This document shows positions 15,635 through 24,034 of a DNA stretch of 40,084 bases, one piece after another; position 1 is the first letter of the stretch; the number at the start of each line of letters is the position of its first letter. Made by a program: the position numbers and the translations under genes. This DNA comes from SIG78 sp045585955 (GTDB taxonomy: Bacteria > Verrucomicrobiota > Lentisphaeria > Victivallales > Victivallaceae), in NCBI GenBank assembly GCA_045585955.1, contig JAZMZK010000016.1, forward strand, positions 1-40,084. Direction: 5' to 3'. Under the pieces are notes generated by a model that worked only from the letters and a program-made list of their open reading frames with translations, was not told the DNA's origin and made no database searches.

Positions 15635-15757
15635 TCGTTGCAACTGTTTGCCGTCAGCGTAGACGAAGTGGAAAAACAAACCGGACTGGATTTCTTCTCC
15701 AAACTCCCGGATGACTTGGAAGAACGGCTGGAAAGAATTTTTACAGTCAATTTCTGA
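15635..15757 (+). pseudogene. 3' remnant of a DNA/RNA non-specific endonuclease gene
   Basis: After an in-frame stop at 15632-15634, an open frame of 40 codons runs to TGA at 15755-15757 with no ATG and no upstream coding sequence. It encodes FAVSVDEVEKQTGLDFF, then SKLPDDLEERLERIF. This matches the conserved C-terminal end of NucA/EndoG-type nucleases, where EKxTGxDFFxxLPDDxExxLE is typical. The catalytic DRGH region would lie far upstream and is missing. It ends 7 bp from the stop of the convergent HNH gene. It is best read as the tail of a gene cut by the island or by an earlier rearrangement. Confidence 0.65.
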
Positions 15758-15764
15758 TGGTATT

Positions 15765-16634
15765 TCAACTTTTAGAAGACATCTCTGAATTAAATAGGAA
15801 TTTATTACGATGATGTTTCATATATTCTTCCATTGCGGGAGGAATTTCTATTTTCATATCAGGATTGATATTAAGTAATACACGAACTGTTTCATCCAGA
15901 GAACTGTCAATTAAAATTTTTCCGTCACAATCAAATGAGATGAGGTGCTGATCAAACAAAGCATCGTGCTGAGGACAAAGCAGAAGAAGATTATTCATAT
16001 CTGCTTTTTGCTTGTTGTCGGATTCACTCCATGGAAGAATATGGCTGACGACCAAAAGGCTTCTTATTTTCAGCGAACAGAGATGGCATTTGCACCCATA
16101 ATGTTCCAATGCATAATCCCGTATGCGACCCTGATTTGCGCGATGTTTGGCTAAATATAATTTTTCTTCTCCGGTAGGCGGTGGGGATTTCAGAATTCGT
16201 TTTACTTCAGAATTCATTCTTGTTTGTATTTTCTCATCAAACAAATGAAGTTTTTTAATTGCAGCAAGCATTTCCGGTTTGAGAATCCAGTCAAAATGAG
16301 TCGGATTCCAACAATCTTCACCGTCAAAAACAACAAGCCAACAACGCAATCTGCCTGTTTTCTCCCTTTTGGGAAAGGTAAATTCAGGATACGCTTGGGC
16401 AATTTTTTTGCCCCAACTTCCGACAATACGGTTCAGAACAATGAAATGACTTATATTTAAGGCCTCTGCTATTTTTGAAGCGTTAAGCCGATGGTCTTTC
16501 GCAGAGCCTACAACCTTTAATATGTCAATGCACTCTTGTGTGGTGATTTCATGATTTTGCAGAATGTCGCACCATTGTTCGATTGAAATTTCACGCCACG
16601 AGTAATAATAAGGGGTTATATCGGACATTTTCAT
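15765..16634 (-). CDS. HNH endonuclease, restriction-type
   Basis: The 289-residue protein has an N-terminal half of unknown type, with the segment AEALNISHFIVLNRIVGSWGKKIA resembling a helix-turn-helix. A C-terminal HNH nuclease domain follows (about 175-245). It shows zinc-type CHLC (183-186), the catalytic SHILPW (His198), NNLLLLCPQHD (Asn and His223), and LFDQHLISFDCDG, the typical ending of HNH restriction enzymes. Its ATG overlaps the upstream stop (ATGA), so it is coupled to the DUF2971-like gene and the MmeI-like gene. Composition is AT-rich compared with flanking operons. It may be a modification-dependent or accessory restriction nuclease; the target is unknown. Confidence 0.85.
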   Translation of the reverse strand: MKMSDITPYYYSWREISIEQWCDILQNHEITTQECIDILKVVGSAKDHRLNASKIAEALNISHFIVLNRIVGSWGKKIAQAYPEFTFPKREKTGRLRCWLVVFDGEDCWNPTHFDWILKPEMLAAIKKLHLFDEKIQTRMNSEVKRILKSPPPTGEEKLYLAKHRANQGRIRDYALEHYGCKCHLCSLKIRSLLVVSHILPWSESDNKQKADMNNLLLLCPQHDALFDQHLISFDCDGKILIDSSLDETVRVLLNINPDMKIEIPPAMEEYMKHHRNKFLFNSEMSSKS

Positions 16635-17389
16635 TTCTCCTTTGCAATCAGCTCCTGATAGCGTTTCATTAGGTCGGCAACGATTTGTGACTCAGGCATT
16701 CGTTCTGAATATGTATTAAAAAATATGGCTATTTTCTCACCGGTTACGGATTCCTTGTGTAAAATAATATACATATCTACGATATTTTCAGGGAGTTCAA
16801 AGATGTCAATATAAAATTTGAATGCATTCAAATTGACTTTTTTATAATGCTCAAAACATTTTTCTTTTAATACGACTCTGTATTCTTGTTGATAAGAAAA
16901 CTCTTTTCGTTTCTGAAAATAAGTCCACATTCGAACAAATGCATCGGTATATTGCACTGGTCCGCATATGAAATTATTAGCATATCTCGTTTGCGACAGT
17001 TTAGCCAACAGTTCTTTTTGCTGTAAAAAAACAATTGCTGGATTTTGTTTATCTTTACTAAAATCCTTTAACAAGCGAACAGGAATTTTTCCCAAATAAA
17101 AATCATCATTTATCTTTTTTACAACTAAATTGAAGCAGCAAAATACGGGATAATCTATGCCATTATGAGTTTCAATATCTGCGGTTCCAAGTTTTTTGTC
17201 CTCTTCCCAAACCTCCATATTCTGACAAGTGAGCAAATTGCCTTCTTCTGAATCCCCAACTCCCGGAGTTGAATTTTTTCTAAATTCACGAAGTGGCGTC
17301 ATGTATAATGTGCCGTTTTCGACTAAATCTTTAAGATGATTAAACTCACCAACTTTCACAAGAATATTGGAATCAAACATATTTTTCAT
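16631..17389 (-). CDS. DUF2971-like protein with a borrowed C-terminal tail
   Basis: The 252-residue protein begins with the pattern of DUF2971-type proteins: a short strand-helix lead, then LYMTPLREFRKN and a DSEEGNLL motif (about 28-54). YQQEYRVVLK comes later, where the family has an EYR motif. DUF2971 proteins are small, often found in defence neighbourhoods, and lack a settled activity. Its last 20 residues, PESQIVADLMKRYQELIAK, copy the end of the neighbouring R-M protein (EPEIVADLMKRYQELTK), and the DNA of the two tails is similar too. It starts within the R-M stop (ATGA) and ends within the HNH start. Very AT-rich. Confidence 0.7.
   Translation of the reverse strand: MKNMFDSNILVKVGEFNHLKDLVENGTLYMTPLREFRKNSTPGVGDSEEGNLLTCQNMEVWEEDKKLGTADIETHNGIDYPVFCCFNLVVKKINDDFYLGKIPVRLLKDFSKDKQNPAIVFLQQKELLAKLSQTRYANNFICGPVQYTDAFVRMWTYFQKRKEFSYQQEYRVVLKEKCFEHYKKVNLNAFKFYIDIFELPENIVDMYIILHKESVTGEKIAIFFNTYSERMPESQIVADLMKRYQELIAKEK
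16648..16699. repeat. Direct repeat of the R-M gene 3' end
   Basis: It matches 17394-17445 at about 43 of 52 positions; the first 22 bp (TCAGCTCCTGATAGCGTTTC plus AT) are identical. Both copies encode the VADLMKRYQEL tail in the same frame on the minus strand. Both are followed by an ATGA-coupled start of the next gene. Confidence 0.85.
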
Positions 17390-20157
17390 TTAGTCAGCTC
17401 CTGATAGCGTTTCATCAAATCGGCGACGATTTCCGGCTCGGTCATGGAGGGAGCGTAGCCGTAGGCTTTCATCACCGCACGGTCATTGGCTTGATGGGCT
17501 TTGCGGAGTTCCGGCGGCATTGTTGCTTCATCGTAAAGATCGGCTAAACTGCAATCCGGATACAACGCTCTGGCGTCCAAAATCGCCTGTGCAGTCTTTT
17601 CAATAGCAGCTATCTGTGCTTCGGTCAGCATACACCACGGAAAATTGTTGTAAACGATATTTACGGAGTAGCGGTAGTCAGATTTTAACCGACCGGCTAC
17701 AATACGCATCCATGCCATATGTACATTACTTGTCAAAATTCCAAAATGATAAAGAGTTGCTTCAGGAACAAAGGAGGCGGCATTGCTTGCAATGACATTT
17801 TTGTTCAAAAATCCAATGGGGATATAAGAACGCTTTTCTGACGATGTTGCGGGAACCATGATGAAATCACTGGTCGGCTGTTTGATTTCCATAAAAAGAG
17901 CCGGGCGTAAAGCAGCTTCTCTTGTGGCTGCTTTTACGCTTGAAAGCCTGAACTCTTTTACTTTTTCTATCCGCTCTAAAATCAAAGGATGTTTTCTCAA
18001 TTCTACCGGAGAAACGCCAAACAGCCACAAGCACCAGCGAGATTTACCACTGATAAAATCATCAGATCCCATAAAAGCTCGAAAATATTTTTCAGCATCC
18101 GGGTCTTGTTTCAGAAAAGATTCTTTTTCTTCTGTCGAAAATATTAAGAATCCACCTTCAACAGGTTTGCCGCCACTACGCATAGTTGGCACATTGCAGA
18201 TCGGTATTGTCAGACTGTTAAGCATAACATTTGGTGCTTCAATCAGATAGGCGTTAATTGTCTGACAAGTCTGACTTGTCAGACTGTCAAAAATCAACTT
18301 GGGTTTAGAATTTTCTGCTGTCGAAAAACCGATGATTACACAATGCACATGAGCTTTAATGTTTGCTTCGCTATCCCAGCGGAAAGTACGGTGAGCAAAA
18401 TCTATATGAACGCCAAACCGTTCATAAAGCGGTTGCCACACTCCGGCGACCTGTTCGCCTTGTGTGATACTGTTGGTTGCTACCAAGGCAGTACGGATGG
18501 TATTGCCTTGCATCATTTCTGCGGCTTTAAAATACCATGCCGCAACATAGTCGATTTTGCCGGCGTTTTTGTACGGCTTGCCCTTTTCATCAACATAAAT
18601 ATCGAGCATATCCGCTTTCTGTTCTGCGGATTGCAGGGAATACCCCACAAAAGGCGGATTGCCCATTATGTAGTGGAGTTTTTCTTTTGGGATTACGGTG
18701 TTCCAGTCTATCCGCAGAGCGTTGGCTTCTATGATGTTGGCGTAGCTCTTCAGCGGCAGAAAATCGAGCTGCGTATGGACTATATCTTCGGTGGCTTTCA
18801 TCATCTGGCTTTCGGCGATCCATAACGCGGTTTTGGCTACCGTTACGGCAAAGTCGTTGATTTCTATACCGTAGAATTGCCCGATACTGACTTTGATTAC
18901 ATCGTCAAAGCCTAAAGTGGTTTGTCCGGCGTTGATTGTTTCAATACACTTGTTTTCGAGCTTCCGCAAAGATAGATATGTTTCGGTCAAAAAGTTGCCC
19001 GAGCCGCACGCCGGATCGAGAAAGTTCAGACTGGCGATTTTATCCTGAAACGCAAAAAGTTTTTTGTTGCGGCTTGCCACCGCTTTTACGCTCAATATCT
19101 CTTCCAGTTCAGCTTTCAACTCATCCAGAAATAAGGGGTCGATCACTTTGTGGATGTTTTCGATACTGGTGTAGTGCATACCGCCGGAGCGGCGGGTTTC
19201 CGGGTTCAATGTGCTTTCAAAGACCGCACCGAAAATGGTGGGCGATATTTCGCTCCAGTTAAAATCATCGCTCGCCTTGGCAAGCAGCAGCTCTTTAACT
19301 GTATCGTCAAACATCGGTATTTCGATATTGCTTTCGGCAAAAAGGCCGCCGTTAACGTAGGGAAAAGCCGCCAAATCTTCATCCAGATACGGTTCGCGGG
19401 CTTCTTCTTTCGTATCAAGAACCTTGAACAGGTCGATCAACGCCCGCCGGATGTCGCGGGAATCAAACCGCGAGAGATAATCGTGGAATTGATCTTTGAC
19501 AAATATTCCGGCATCTTCGGCGTACAGACAGAAAACCAGCCGCACGCAGAGCATATTCAAACTTTTGAGCGTGCTTTCGGCGGTTGGATCGTGGTAATGC
19601 TTGAGTATGGCATCATAAATCTGCCCGACGATTTCGCCCGCTTTAATGGATAGATCCATCTCCCGCTTGAGGTGGGCTTTGTTGACATCGGTCAGAAAGG
19701 CAAGCCGGTGATACTCTTTGGATAAATCGGCAAGCCGGATAACTGCGGGTTTGTCGTGGGGGTGTTCCATATCGTGAACATGGAAAGTCTGAAAATTGCA
19801 GACCACGATGTAACGCGGGCGTTGCGAATTGGGCAACTGATCGGCATACCGCTTTGCCTGCTGATAGGGTGTCAGTGCCGAACCATCGGACTGTCTGGCG
19901 GGTTTATTCAAGTCAACATCTTTACTTTTCTGCTCAATCATCACCCGGGTTTCGGGAATGTAAGCATCAATAAAAGAGGTATGACCAAGCAAAACCTGCG
20001 TTTCAAAAGAAATAAAGGATTCCGGTTCTGCAACGCCCAGAACCGTCCGGAGCAAGTTGATCCAGAACGCATGTGTTTCGCCTTTTTCATATCCCCTGCC
20101 CTGCCATTCGGCAGCAAACTTTTTAGCGGCAGACCGCTGTTGTGTATCTGTAAGCAT
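17386..20157 (-). CDS. MmeI-like type IIL restriction-modification enzyme
   Basis: The 923-residue protein has the single-chain layout and length of MmeI-type enzymes. An N-terminal PD-(D/E)xK nuclease shows Asp64 followed by Glu75-Gln-Lys77 (FIDAYIPETRVMIEQK). A helical linker (about 160-370) follows, then a gamma-type adenine methyltransferase with AdoMet motif DPACGSGNFL (381-390) and catalytic NPPF (500-503). A target-recognition region (about 620-830) comes after, then a C-terminal helical part. One chain therefore likely cuts DNA and methylates adenine at the same site. The recognition region is AT-richer than the methyltransferase core. A 22-bp palindrome lies upstream. It is the first gene of the island transcript. 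Confidence 0.9.
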   Translation of the reverse strand: MLTDTQQRSAAKKFAAEWQGRGYEKGETHAFWINLLRTVLGVAEPESFISFETQVLLGHTSFIDAYIPETRVMIEQKSKDVDLNKPARQSDGSALTPYQQAKRYADQLPNSQRPRYIVVCNFQTFHVHDMEHPHDKPAVIRLADLSKEYHRLAFLTDVNKAHLKREMDLSIKAGEIVGQIYDAILKHYHDPTAESTLKSLNMLCVRLVFCLYAEDAGIFVKDQFHDYLSRFDSRDIRRALIDLFKVLDTKEEAREPYLDEDLAAFPYVNGGLFAESNIEIPMFDDTVKELLLAKASDDFNWSEISPTIFGAVFESTLNPETRRSGGMHYTSIENIHKVIDPLFLDELKAELEEILSVKAVASRNKKLFAFQDKIASLNFLDPACGSGNFLTETYLSLRKLENKCIETINAGQTTLGFDDVIKVSIGQFYGIEINDFAVTVAKTALWIAESQMMKATEDIVHTQLDFLPLKSYANIIEANALRIDWNTVIPKEKLHYIMGNPPFVGYSLQSAEQKADMLDIYVDEKGKPYKNAGKIDYVAAWYFKAAEMMQGNTIRTALVATNSITQGEQVAGVWQPLYERFGVHIDFAHRTFRWDSEANIKAHVHCVIIGFSTAENSKPKLIFDSLTSQTCQTINAYLIEAPNVMLNSLTIPICNVPTMRSGGKPVEGGFLIFSTEEKESFLKQDPDAEKYFRAFMGSDDFISGKSRWCLWLFGVSPVELRKHPLILERIEKVKEFRLSSVKAATREAALRPALFMEIKQPTSDFIMVPATSSEKRSYIPIGFLNKNVIASNAASFVPEATLYHFGILTSNVHMAWMRIVAGRLKSDYRYSVNIVYNNFPWCMLTEAQIAAIEKTAQAILDARALYPDCSLADLYDEATMPPELRKAHQANDRAVMKAYGYAPSMTEPEIVADLMKRYQELTK
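17394..17445. repeat. R-M gene 3' end, partner of the repeat at 16648-16699
   Basis: This is the C-terminal coding end of the MmeI-like gene. The similar copy 0.75 kb downstream forms the tail of the DUF2971-like gene, so the latter gene is bracketed by the two copies. Confidence 0.8.
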
Positions 20158-20185
20158 ATATCGTGATAACCCGTCTGTGTTAAGC

Positions 20186-20207
20186 TATATTTATTATAAT
20201 AAATATA
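20186..20207. promoter_or_regulatory. Perfect 22-bp AT palindrome upstream of the R-M gene
   Basis: The sequence starting TATATTTATTA (20186-20196) is followed by its exact complement to 20207. A wider TGTTAA/TTAACA pair flanks it. It lies 29 bp before the R-M start codon, where promoter or operator sequences are expected. It could be an operator for a dimeric regulator; no control-protein gene is in the island. Confidence 0.5.
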
Positions 20208-20282
20208 ATACAGTTTAACAGATTTTCAAACCACAATATGTTTAATTTGCAGTTTTAAGCCCTGGAGATAGCTTGACTTTAA

Positions 20283-20310
20283 GCGAACAATATCATTCGT
20301 ATCTGTTCGC
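20283..20310. repeat. Inverted repeat downstream of the helicase gene
   Basis: GCGAACA (20283-20289) pairs with TGTTCGC (20304-20310) around a 14-nt loop, about 30 bp after the helicase stop on the minus strand. It may mark the transcript end; the T run is weak. The rest of 20211-20338 shows no gene. Confidence 0.4.
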
Positions 20311-20338
20311 AGGCTGAACACACTCGTTGCTGTTGTTT

Positions 20339-20385
20339 TTTACCCTCTGGGATATGGCGGCAGGCTGTTTATAAAAGTTCTGCCG
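20339..20385. repeat. Direct repeat, right copy within the helicase gene
   Basis: This is the authentic 3' end of the helicase gene, with the first base just outside its stop codon. It is the partner of 15511-15557, with one synonymous difference. Confidence 0.85.
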
Positions 20386-22493
20386 TAGCGTTTGGTGTTT
20401 ATGCGGCTGTCTAAAATCACGATCATGCCGCTGTCCTGCCGGGAGCGGATGAGTCTGCCGGTGCCCTGCCGGAATTTCAGCACCGCTTCGGGCAGTGAAT
20501 AGTCAAAAAATGCGTTGCCGCCCTGCTCTTTTATTTTTTCGCATCTGGCTTGTATCAATGGGTGTGTGGGCACGGCAAAGGGCAGTTTGGTGATTATTAC
20601 ATTGCTCAAACTTTCGCCGGGAACATCCACGCCTGTCCAGAAACTGTCGGTGCCGAACAAAACCGAACGCACATCCCGCTTGAACTCACTCAACAGCATG
20701 GAGCGTGACATATCGTTGCCCTGCATCAAAAGTTTTATGCCTTTGTGGAAAAGGAATCCCTCCAGAGCCTCCGCTGCTTTTTTCAGCATGGCGTAGCTGG
20801 TAAAAAGCACAAAAGCCTTGCCGTCGCTCAAACTTATGTAATGCTGCAACGCCTTAAAGAGTTCGCTTTCGTAATTATCGTCGAAGGGGTCAGGCATGGA
20901 ATTTTCCACATAGAGCCGTACCTTTTCCGGGTCAAATGGCGAACTCAACTGCCGGGTGATGCCCCGGGTAAAGCCGGTACGCTTGACAAAGTAGTTGAAC
21001 CGGCGATCCACGGTCAAAGTGGCACTGGTGGTTATCACCGGAAAATCCCGCTTGAAAAGTTCTTCGGCAAGAATATCTGCCACATTCAACGGTGCCGAAT
21101 AGAGTATCAGCTGCCGGTCATCTTCTTCCACCCAGTAAACGCTGTCGGGTATGGACATATTGATAAAAGCGTGAATATTATCTATATACATATCGCACTG
21201 ATTTACAATACTTTCCAGCTCGCTGCGGTAATCAGCATCGGCTTGTTCCAAAGCAAAATCCCCCAGCATACTGCGGAAATCCATCAAAGGTGATTGCAAA
21301 TGATTGGTGAACAATCCCGGCCGGGTGACGGGACGGATGGGTTCTTCGCTCTCCAGCAAATAGTTCTGGAACTGTCCGAAAAACTCTTTGCCCAGACTTT
21401 TCAGCACCACCGTTTCGCTGCGTAACTCCAGAGCGTTCACCCCTTTACGCATCAGCAAGCCGCGGGCGGTATCGGGGTTGTAGAGCTTGTTGAGCATGGC
21501 ATTGAAGCCGTTATATGTCAAATGCAAGCCCAGATGAGCGGCGGCGTTATCTTCCAAAGTATGGGCTTCATCAATGATCACACTGCCGTAATTGGGCAGC
21601 AGTCCGCCGCTGTCGTCGCCGGACTCCATTTGCATAGCCAGATCGGTAAAAAACAATGCGTGATTGGCTACGATAACATCGGCACTCTCCCACTCGTTGC
21701 GGGCTTTGCGGTAAAAGCACTCCCGCTGAAAACGGCATTTGGGGAATGAGCAGTTGCCCGCCTCGCAGCAGACATAGTTCCAAGATTCGTTTTGAATATA
21801 AAACCCGGCGTTGTCCCGGTTGCCGTCGGTGGTGCTTTCGCTCCAATCATAAATGCGGTCGATCTCCGCTTGGGTGCTGGGGTAAGCTATGTAATCTTTC
21901 TGATGTTCCCCGGCTGCCATGGAGAGCCGCCTTAAACACAAATAGTTGCGGCGCCCCTTGGCGAGAGCGGCTTTGAAATCGACCTTTAAAAGTTTCTTCA
22001 ACAAGGGCAGATCTTTGTTGACCAGCTGCTCCTGCAAGCTGATGGTTTCGGTGGTAACTACTGCCGGTTTGCCGGTCAGGCGGCTGTAAAGGATCGCTGG
22101 CACCAGATAGGCAAAACTCTTGCCCACCCCGGTAGGAGCTTCGATGGCAAGGTTGCGTTTATCCATCAACGCCATAACAGTTTCCATAGCCATCTGCTGC
22201 TGCTGGATCCTGAACTCGTAAGGTCGGCCGCCATGCTCACCGGCAGCTTTGAGCGGGCCGTCTTCGGCAAAAAAATCCACCGCTTTACAACGGAACTCCG
22301 CCCAATCTCCGGCAGTGATGCTTTGGGGTTCCTGGCGGGCAGTAAACTCTCCGGGCAGATCGGTGATCTTTACGGAGTTATTATCACTCTTTTCCAGTGC
22401 AGGCTCTGCCTTGCCTGCTGAAAGCATGCCTTCGGGAATGTGATTTTCGATCAGGCATGACTTCAAAAGTTCCGATGCCAATGGCTTAATCAT
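20340..22493 (-). CDS. dinG: DinG-family (XPD-like) ATP-dependent helicase
   Basis: The 717-residue protein is a superfamily 2 helicase of the iron-sulfur XPD/DinG type, which unwinds 5'-3' and resolves forked or structured DNA. Walker A is APTGVGKS (119-126). The 4Fe-4S cysteines are probably Cys186 and those in CCEAGNCSFPKCRFQREC (242-259). The DEAH box is IIDEAHTLEDNAA (307-319). Motifs V-VI include FGTDSFWTGVDVPGE and the QGTGRLIRS arginine-finger region. An N-terminal 90 residues are lineage-specific, and there is no exonuclease domain. The start overlaps the upstream gene by 8 bp, making it the last gene of the nusA operon. Confidence 0.92.
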   Translation of the reverse strand: MIKPLASELLKSCLIENHIPEGMLSAGKAEPALEKSDNNSVKITDLPGEFTARQEPQSITAGDWAEFRCKAVDFFAEDGPLKAAGEHGGRPYEFRIQQQQMAMETVMALMDKRNLAIEAPTGVGKSFAYLVPAILYSRLTGKPAVVTTETISLQEQLVNKDLPLLKKLLKVDFKAALAKGRRNYLCLRRLSMAAGEHQKDYIAYPSTQAEIDRIYDWSESTTDGNRDNAGFYIQNESWNYVCCEAGNCSFPKCRFQRECFYRKARNEWESADVIVANHALFFTDLAMQMESGDDSGGLLPNYGSVIIDEAHTLEDNAAAHLGLHLTYNGFNAMLNKLYNPDTARGLLMRKGVNALELRSETVVLKSLGKEFFGQFQNYLLESEEPIRPVTRPGLFTNHLQSPLMDFRSMLGDFALEQADADYRSELESIVNQCDMYIDNIHAFINMSIPDSVYWVEEDDRQLILYSAPLNVADILAEELFKRDFPVITTSATLTVDRRFNYFVKRTGFTRGITRQLSSPFDPEKVRLYVENSMPDPFDDNYESELFKALQHYISLSDGKAFVLFTSYAMLKKAAEALEGFLFHKGIKLLMQGNDMSRSMLLSEFKRDVRSVLFGTDSFWTGVDVPGESLSNVIITKLPFAVPTHPLIQARCEKIKEQGGNAFFDYSLPEAVLKFRQGTGRLIRSRQDSGMIVILDSRINTKRYGRTFINSLPPYPRG

Positions 22494-24015
22494 TGCCGTA
22501 AAGCACTCCCCGCAAAACGCTCATGGCTTCGTCGCCTTTTTCCAGAGCATCTTCCACACCGGTCCGGAATTGTTCAAAGTCAAAGTCCTCGCCGATGGCG
22601 GCGGGGGCATTGACGATCTTCAATGCTTCGTCCAGCAAAGCGGTTACTTCGGCAAGATCTTCAAAAAGTTCCGGCTTCAGCTCCAACTCTTCTGCCATGC
22701 TGGCAAACTCGCTCATCAGCTGGCAGCGTTCCATGGTAAATTCTACGATAAGACTGCGGATCTCGGCAGATTCGTTATCGTCTTCCCGGGAGTAATTTTC
22801 CAGCATTATTTCAAAGCGTTCTTCCAGAGCGTTGAAAAAACAGGCTTCCTGCATGGTATCCACAAATTTCAGCTCGCTTTCGCCAAAGGCACGGCTGTAA
22901 AAGCTGTTGAAATCCAAGTCGTGATTCTTAAAATTGTCCAAAAGCAGAGCATCCAGCTCCACCATATTGAGCATACTGTACAGTTTTTCCAGCATCTCTT
23001 CCAAAGTGCCGACTTCGCCGGAACCGATGGTCACATTATCCGGCAATTCGTGGTGGTGGTCGTGCCCGCAATCGCACCCGTCGTGGTGGTGGTCGTGCCC
23101 GCAATCGCAAAAGTCATCGTCTTCGTTCCGCTTGACCAATGTGCTGACTTCCGCATCCACAGCTATATCAAAAGCTGAATCGCTCATCAGCATTTCGTCC
23201 AGCGACATCAACGGTTTCTTCAACAGTTCGTTGTCGCAGGCAAATGCGGTACGCAGCTGATTGATGATCGGTTCGCCGTTAAGCAGCTCTTCAGTAACTT
23301 TTTCCAAAACATCGTCAAAGTGGTTGCGGAAAGCTTTGGCGGCTTTGCTGCTGCGATCCTTGCCGTTTTCCAGACGGAATTCAAAAACACCTTTACTGTA
23401 ATCGACTACTTTGACCATAACAGCATCGCCTTCAGAAAATTGAGTTTCCGCATAAAACTTTTTCATATCCAAAACCGCCAGTTTCAGCTGCGGATTGTTG
23501 GAGTTTTGAGCGTTGGCTATATTTTCTTCATCTTCAGCAGCAAAAAAATCAAAGAGCGTTTCAGCCCCCATCAGCAAGTGGTAGTGGATGATCTCTTCGG
23601 CAGCAGCCGAAAACTGCCGGTAACTTTGAGCTTTTCTGGCTCCGGCTTCTTTCAAGGTGATCTCGGAAGGAAAAAGCTCCTGATCCATAAAAGGCACAAA
23701 ACGGTGGCCGGGGATCAATATATTATTGTCGATTTCCAACGCATCAGGTACAATAAGAAATTCCGCTCCATTGAAAAGTTTTTCCGCATTGACATAACTT
23801 TCGCCGGGAGTTTCCGGAATCAATATTTCGTGATAGTCCAGAGCACGAATGACCTGCCCTTTGAGGTTGTTCTGCGCTGTTTCATCATCGCTCTTGCCGA
23901 CCAGGTCCATAATTTCCGCAACGGTAATCACTTTAGCCCCATGGTCAAGCAATTCATCAATAAATCGCTCTGCCGGAGCATTACTTTCGGGCATATCGGT
24001 ATATTCTTTGATCAT
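22486..24015 (-). CDS. Unknown acidic protein with twin CDCGHDHHH motifs
   Basis: I do not recognise this 509-residue protein. It is acidic, mostly helical by composition, and has no signal or membrane segment. A segment with FSEGDAVMVKVVDYSKGVFEFRL (about 193-215) looks like a small beta barrel. The striking part is residues 303-322, two copies of CDCGHDHHH separated by DG, which provide four Cys and eight His. That array could bind zinc, nickel or another transition metal. Helices rich in Glu and Leu follow to the C-terminus. The start has a GGGGTG ribosome site, 19 bp after truB. It overlaps the helicase gene by 8 bp and so may be translationally coupled to it. The role is unknown. Confidence 0.85.
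   Translation of the reverse strand: MIKEYTDMPESNAPAERFIDELLDHGAKVITVAEIMDLVGKSDDETAQNNLKGQVIRALDYHEILIPETPGESYVNAEKLFNGAEFLIVPDALEIDNNILIPGHRFVPFMDQELFPSEITLKEAGARKAQSYRQFSAAAEEIIHYHLLMGAETLFDFFAAEDEENIANAQNSNNPQLKLAVLDMKKFYAETQFSEGDAVMVKVVDYSKGVFEFRLENGKDRSSKAAKAFRNHFDDVLEKVTEELLNGEPIINQLRTAFACDNELLKKPLMSLDEMLMSDSAFDIAVDAEVSTLVKRNEDDDFCDCGHDHHHDGCDCGHDHHHELPDNVTIGSGEVGTLEEMLEKLYSMLNMVELDALLLDNFKNHDLDFNSFYSRAFGESELKFVDTMQEACFFNALEERFEIMLENYSREDDNESAEIRSLIVEFTMERCQLMSEFASMAEELELKPELFEDLAEVTALLDEALKIVNAPAAIGEDFDFEQFRTGVEDALEKGDEAMSVLRGVLYGND
23050..23109. repeat. Tandem coding repeat of the CDCGHDHHH motif
   Basis: Two copies of a 33-bp unit encode the Cys/His motifs; the plus strand shows GTGGTGGTCGTGCCCGCAAT twice. 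The near-identity of the DNA, not only the protein, points to a recent duplication or strand-slippage tract. Confidence 0.8.
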
Positions 24016-24034
24016 TTTTCACCCCGCAAAAAAG

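Larger units (their letters stand above)
15511..20385. mobile_element. Restriction island bounded by a 47-bp direct repeat
   Basis: The segment lies between two copies of the last 47 bp of the helicase gene (15511-15557 and 20339-20385). It holds an MmeI-like R-M gene, a DUF2971-like gene and an HNH endonuclease gene, all on the minus strand, plus a truncated nuclease remnant on the plus strand at the left edge. The small genes are visibly AT-richer than the surrounding operons. No integrase or transposase is present. The layout resembles an integrated cassette with att-like ends, but the mechanism is inferred. Confidence 0.55.
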
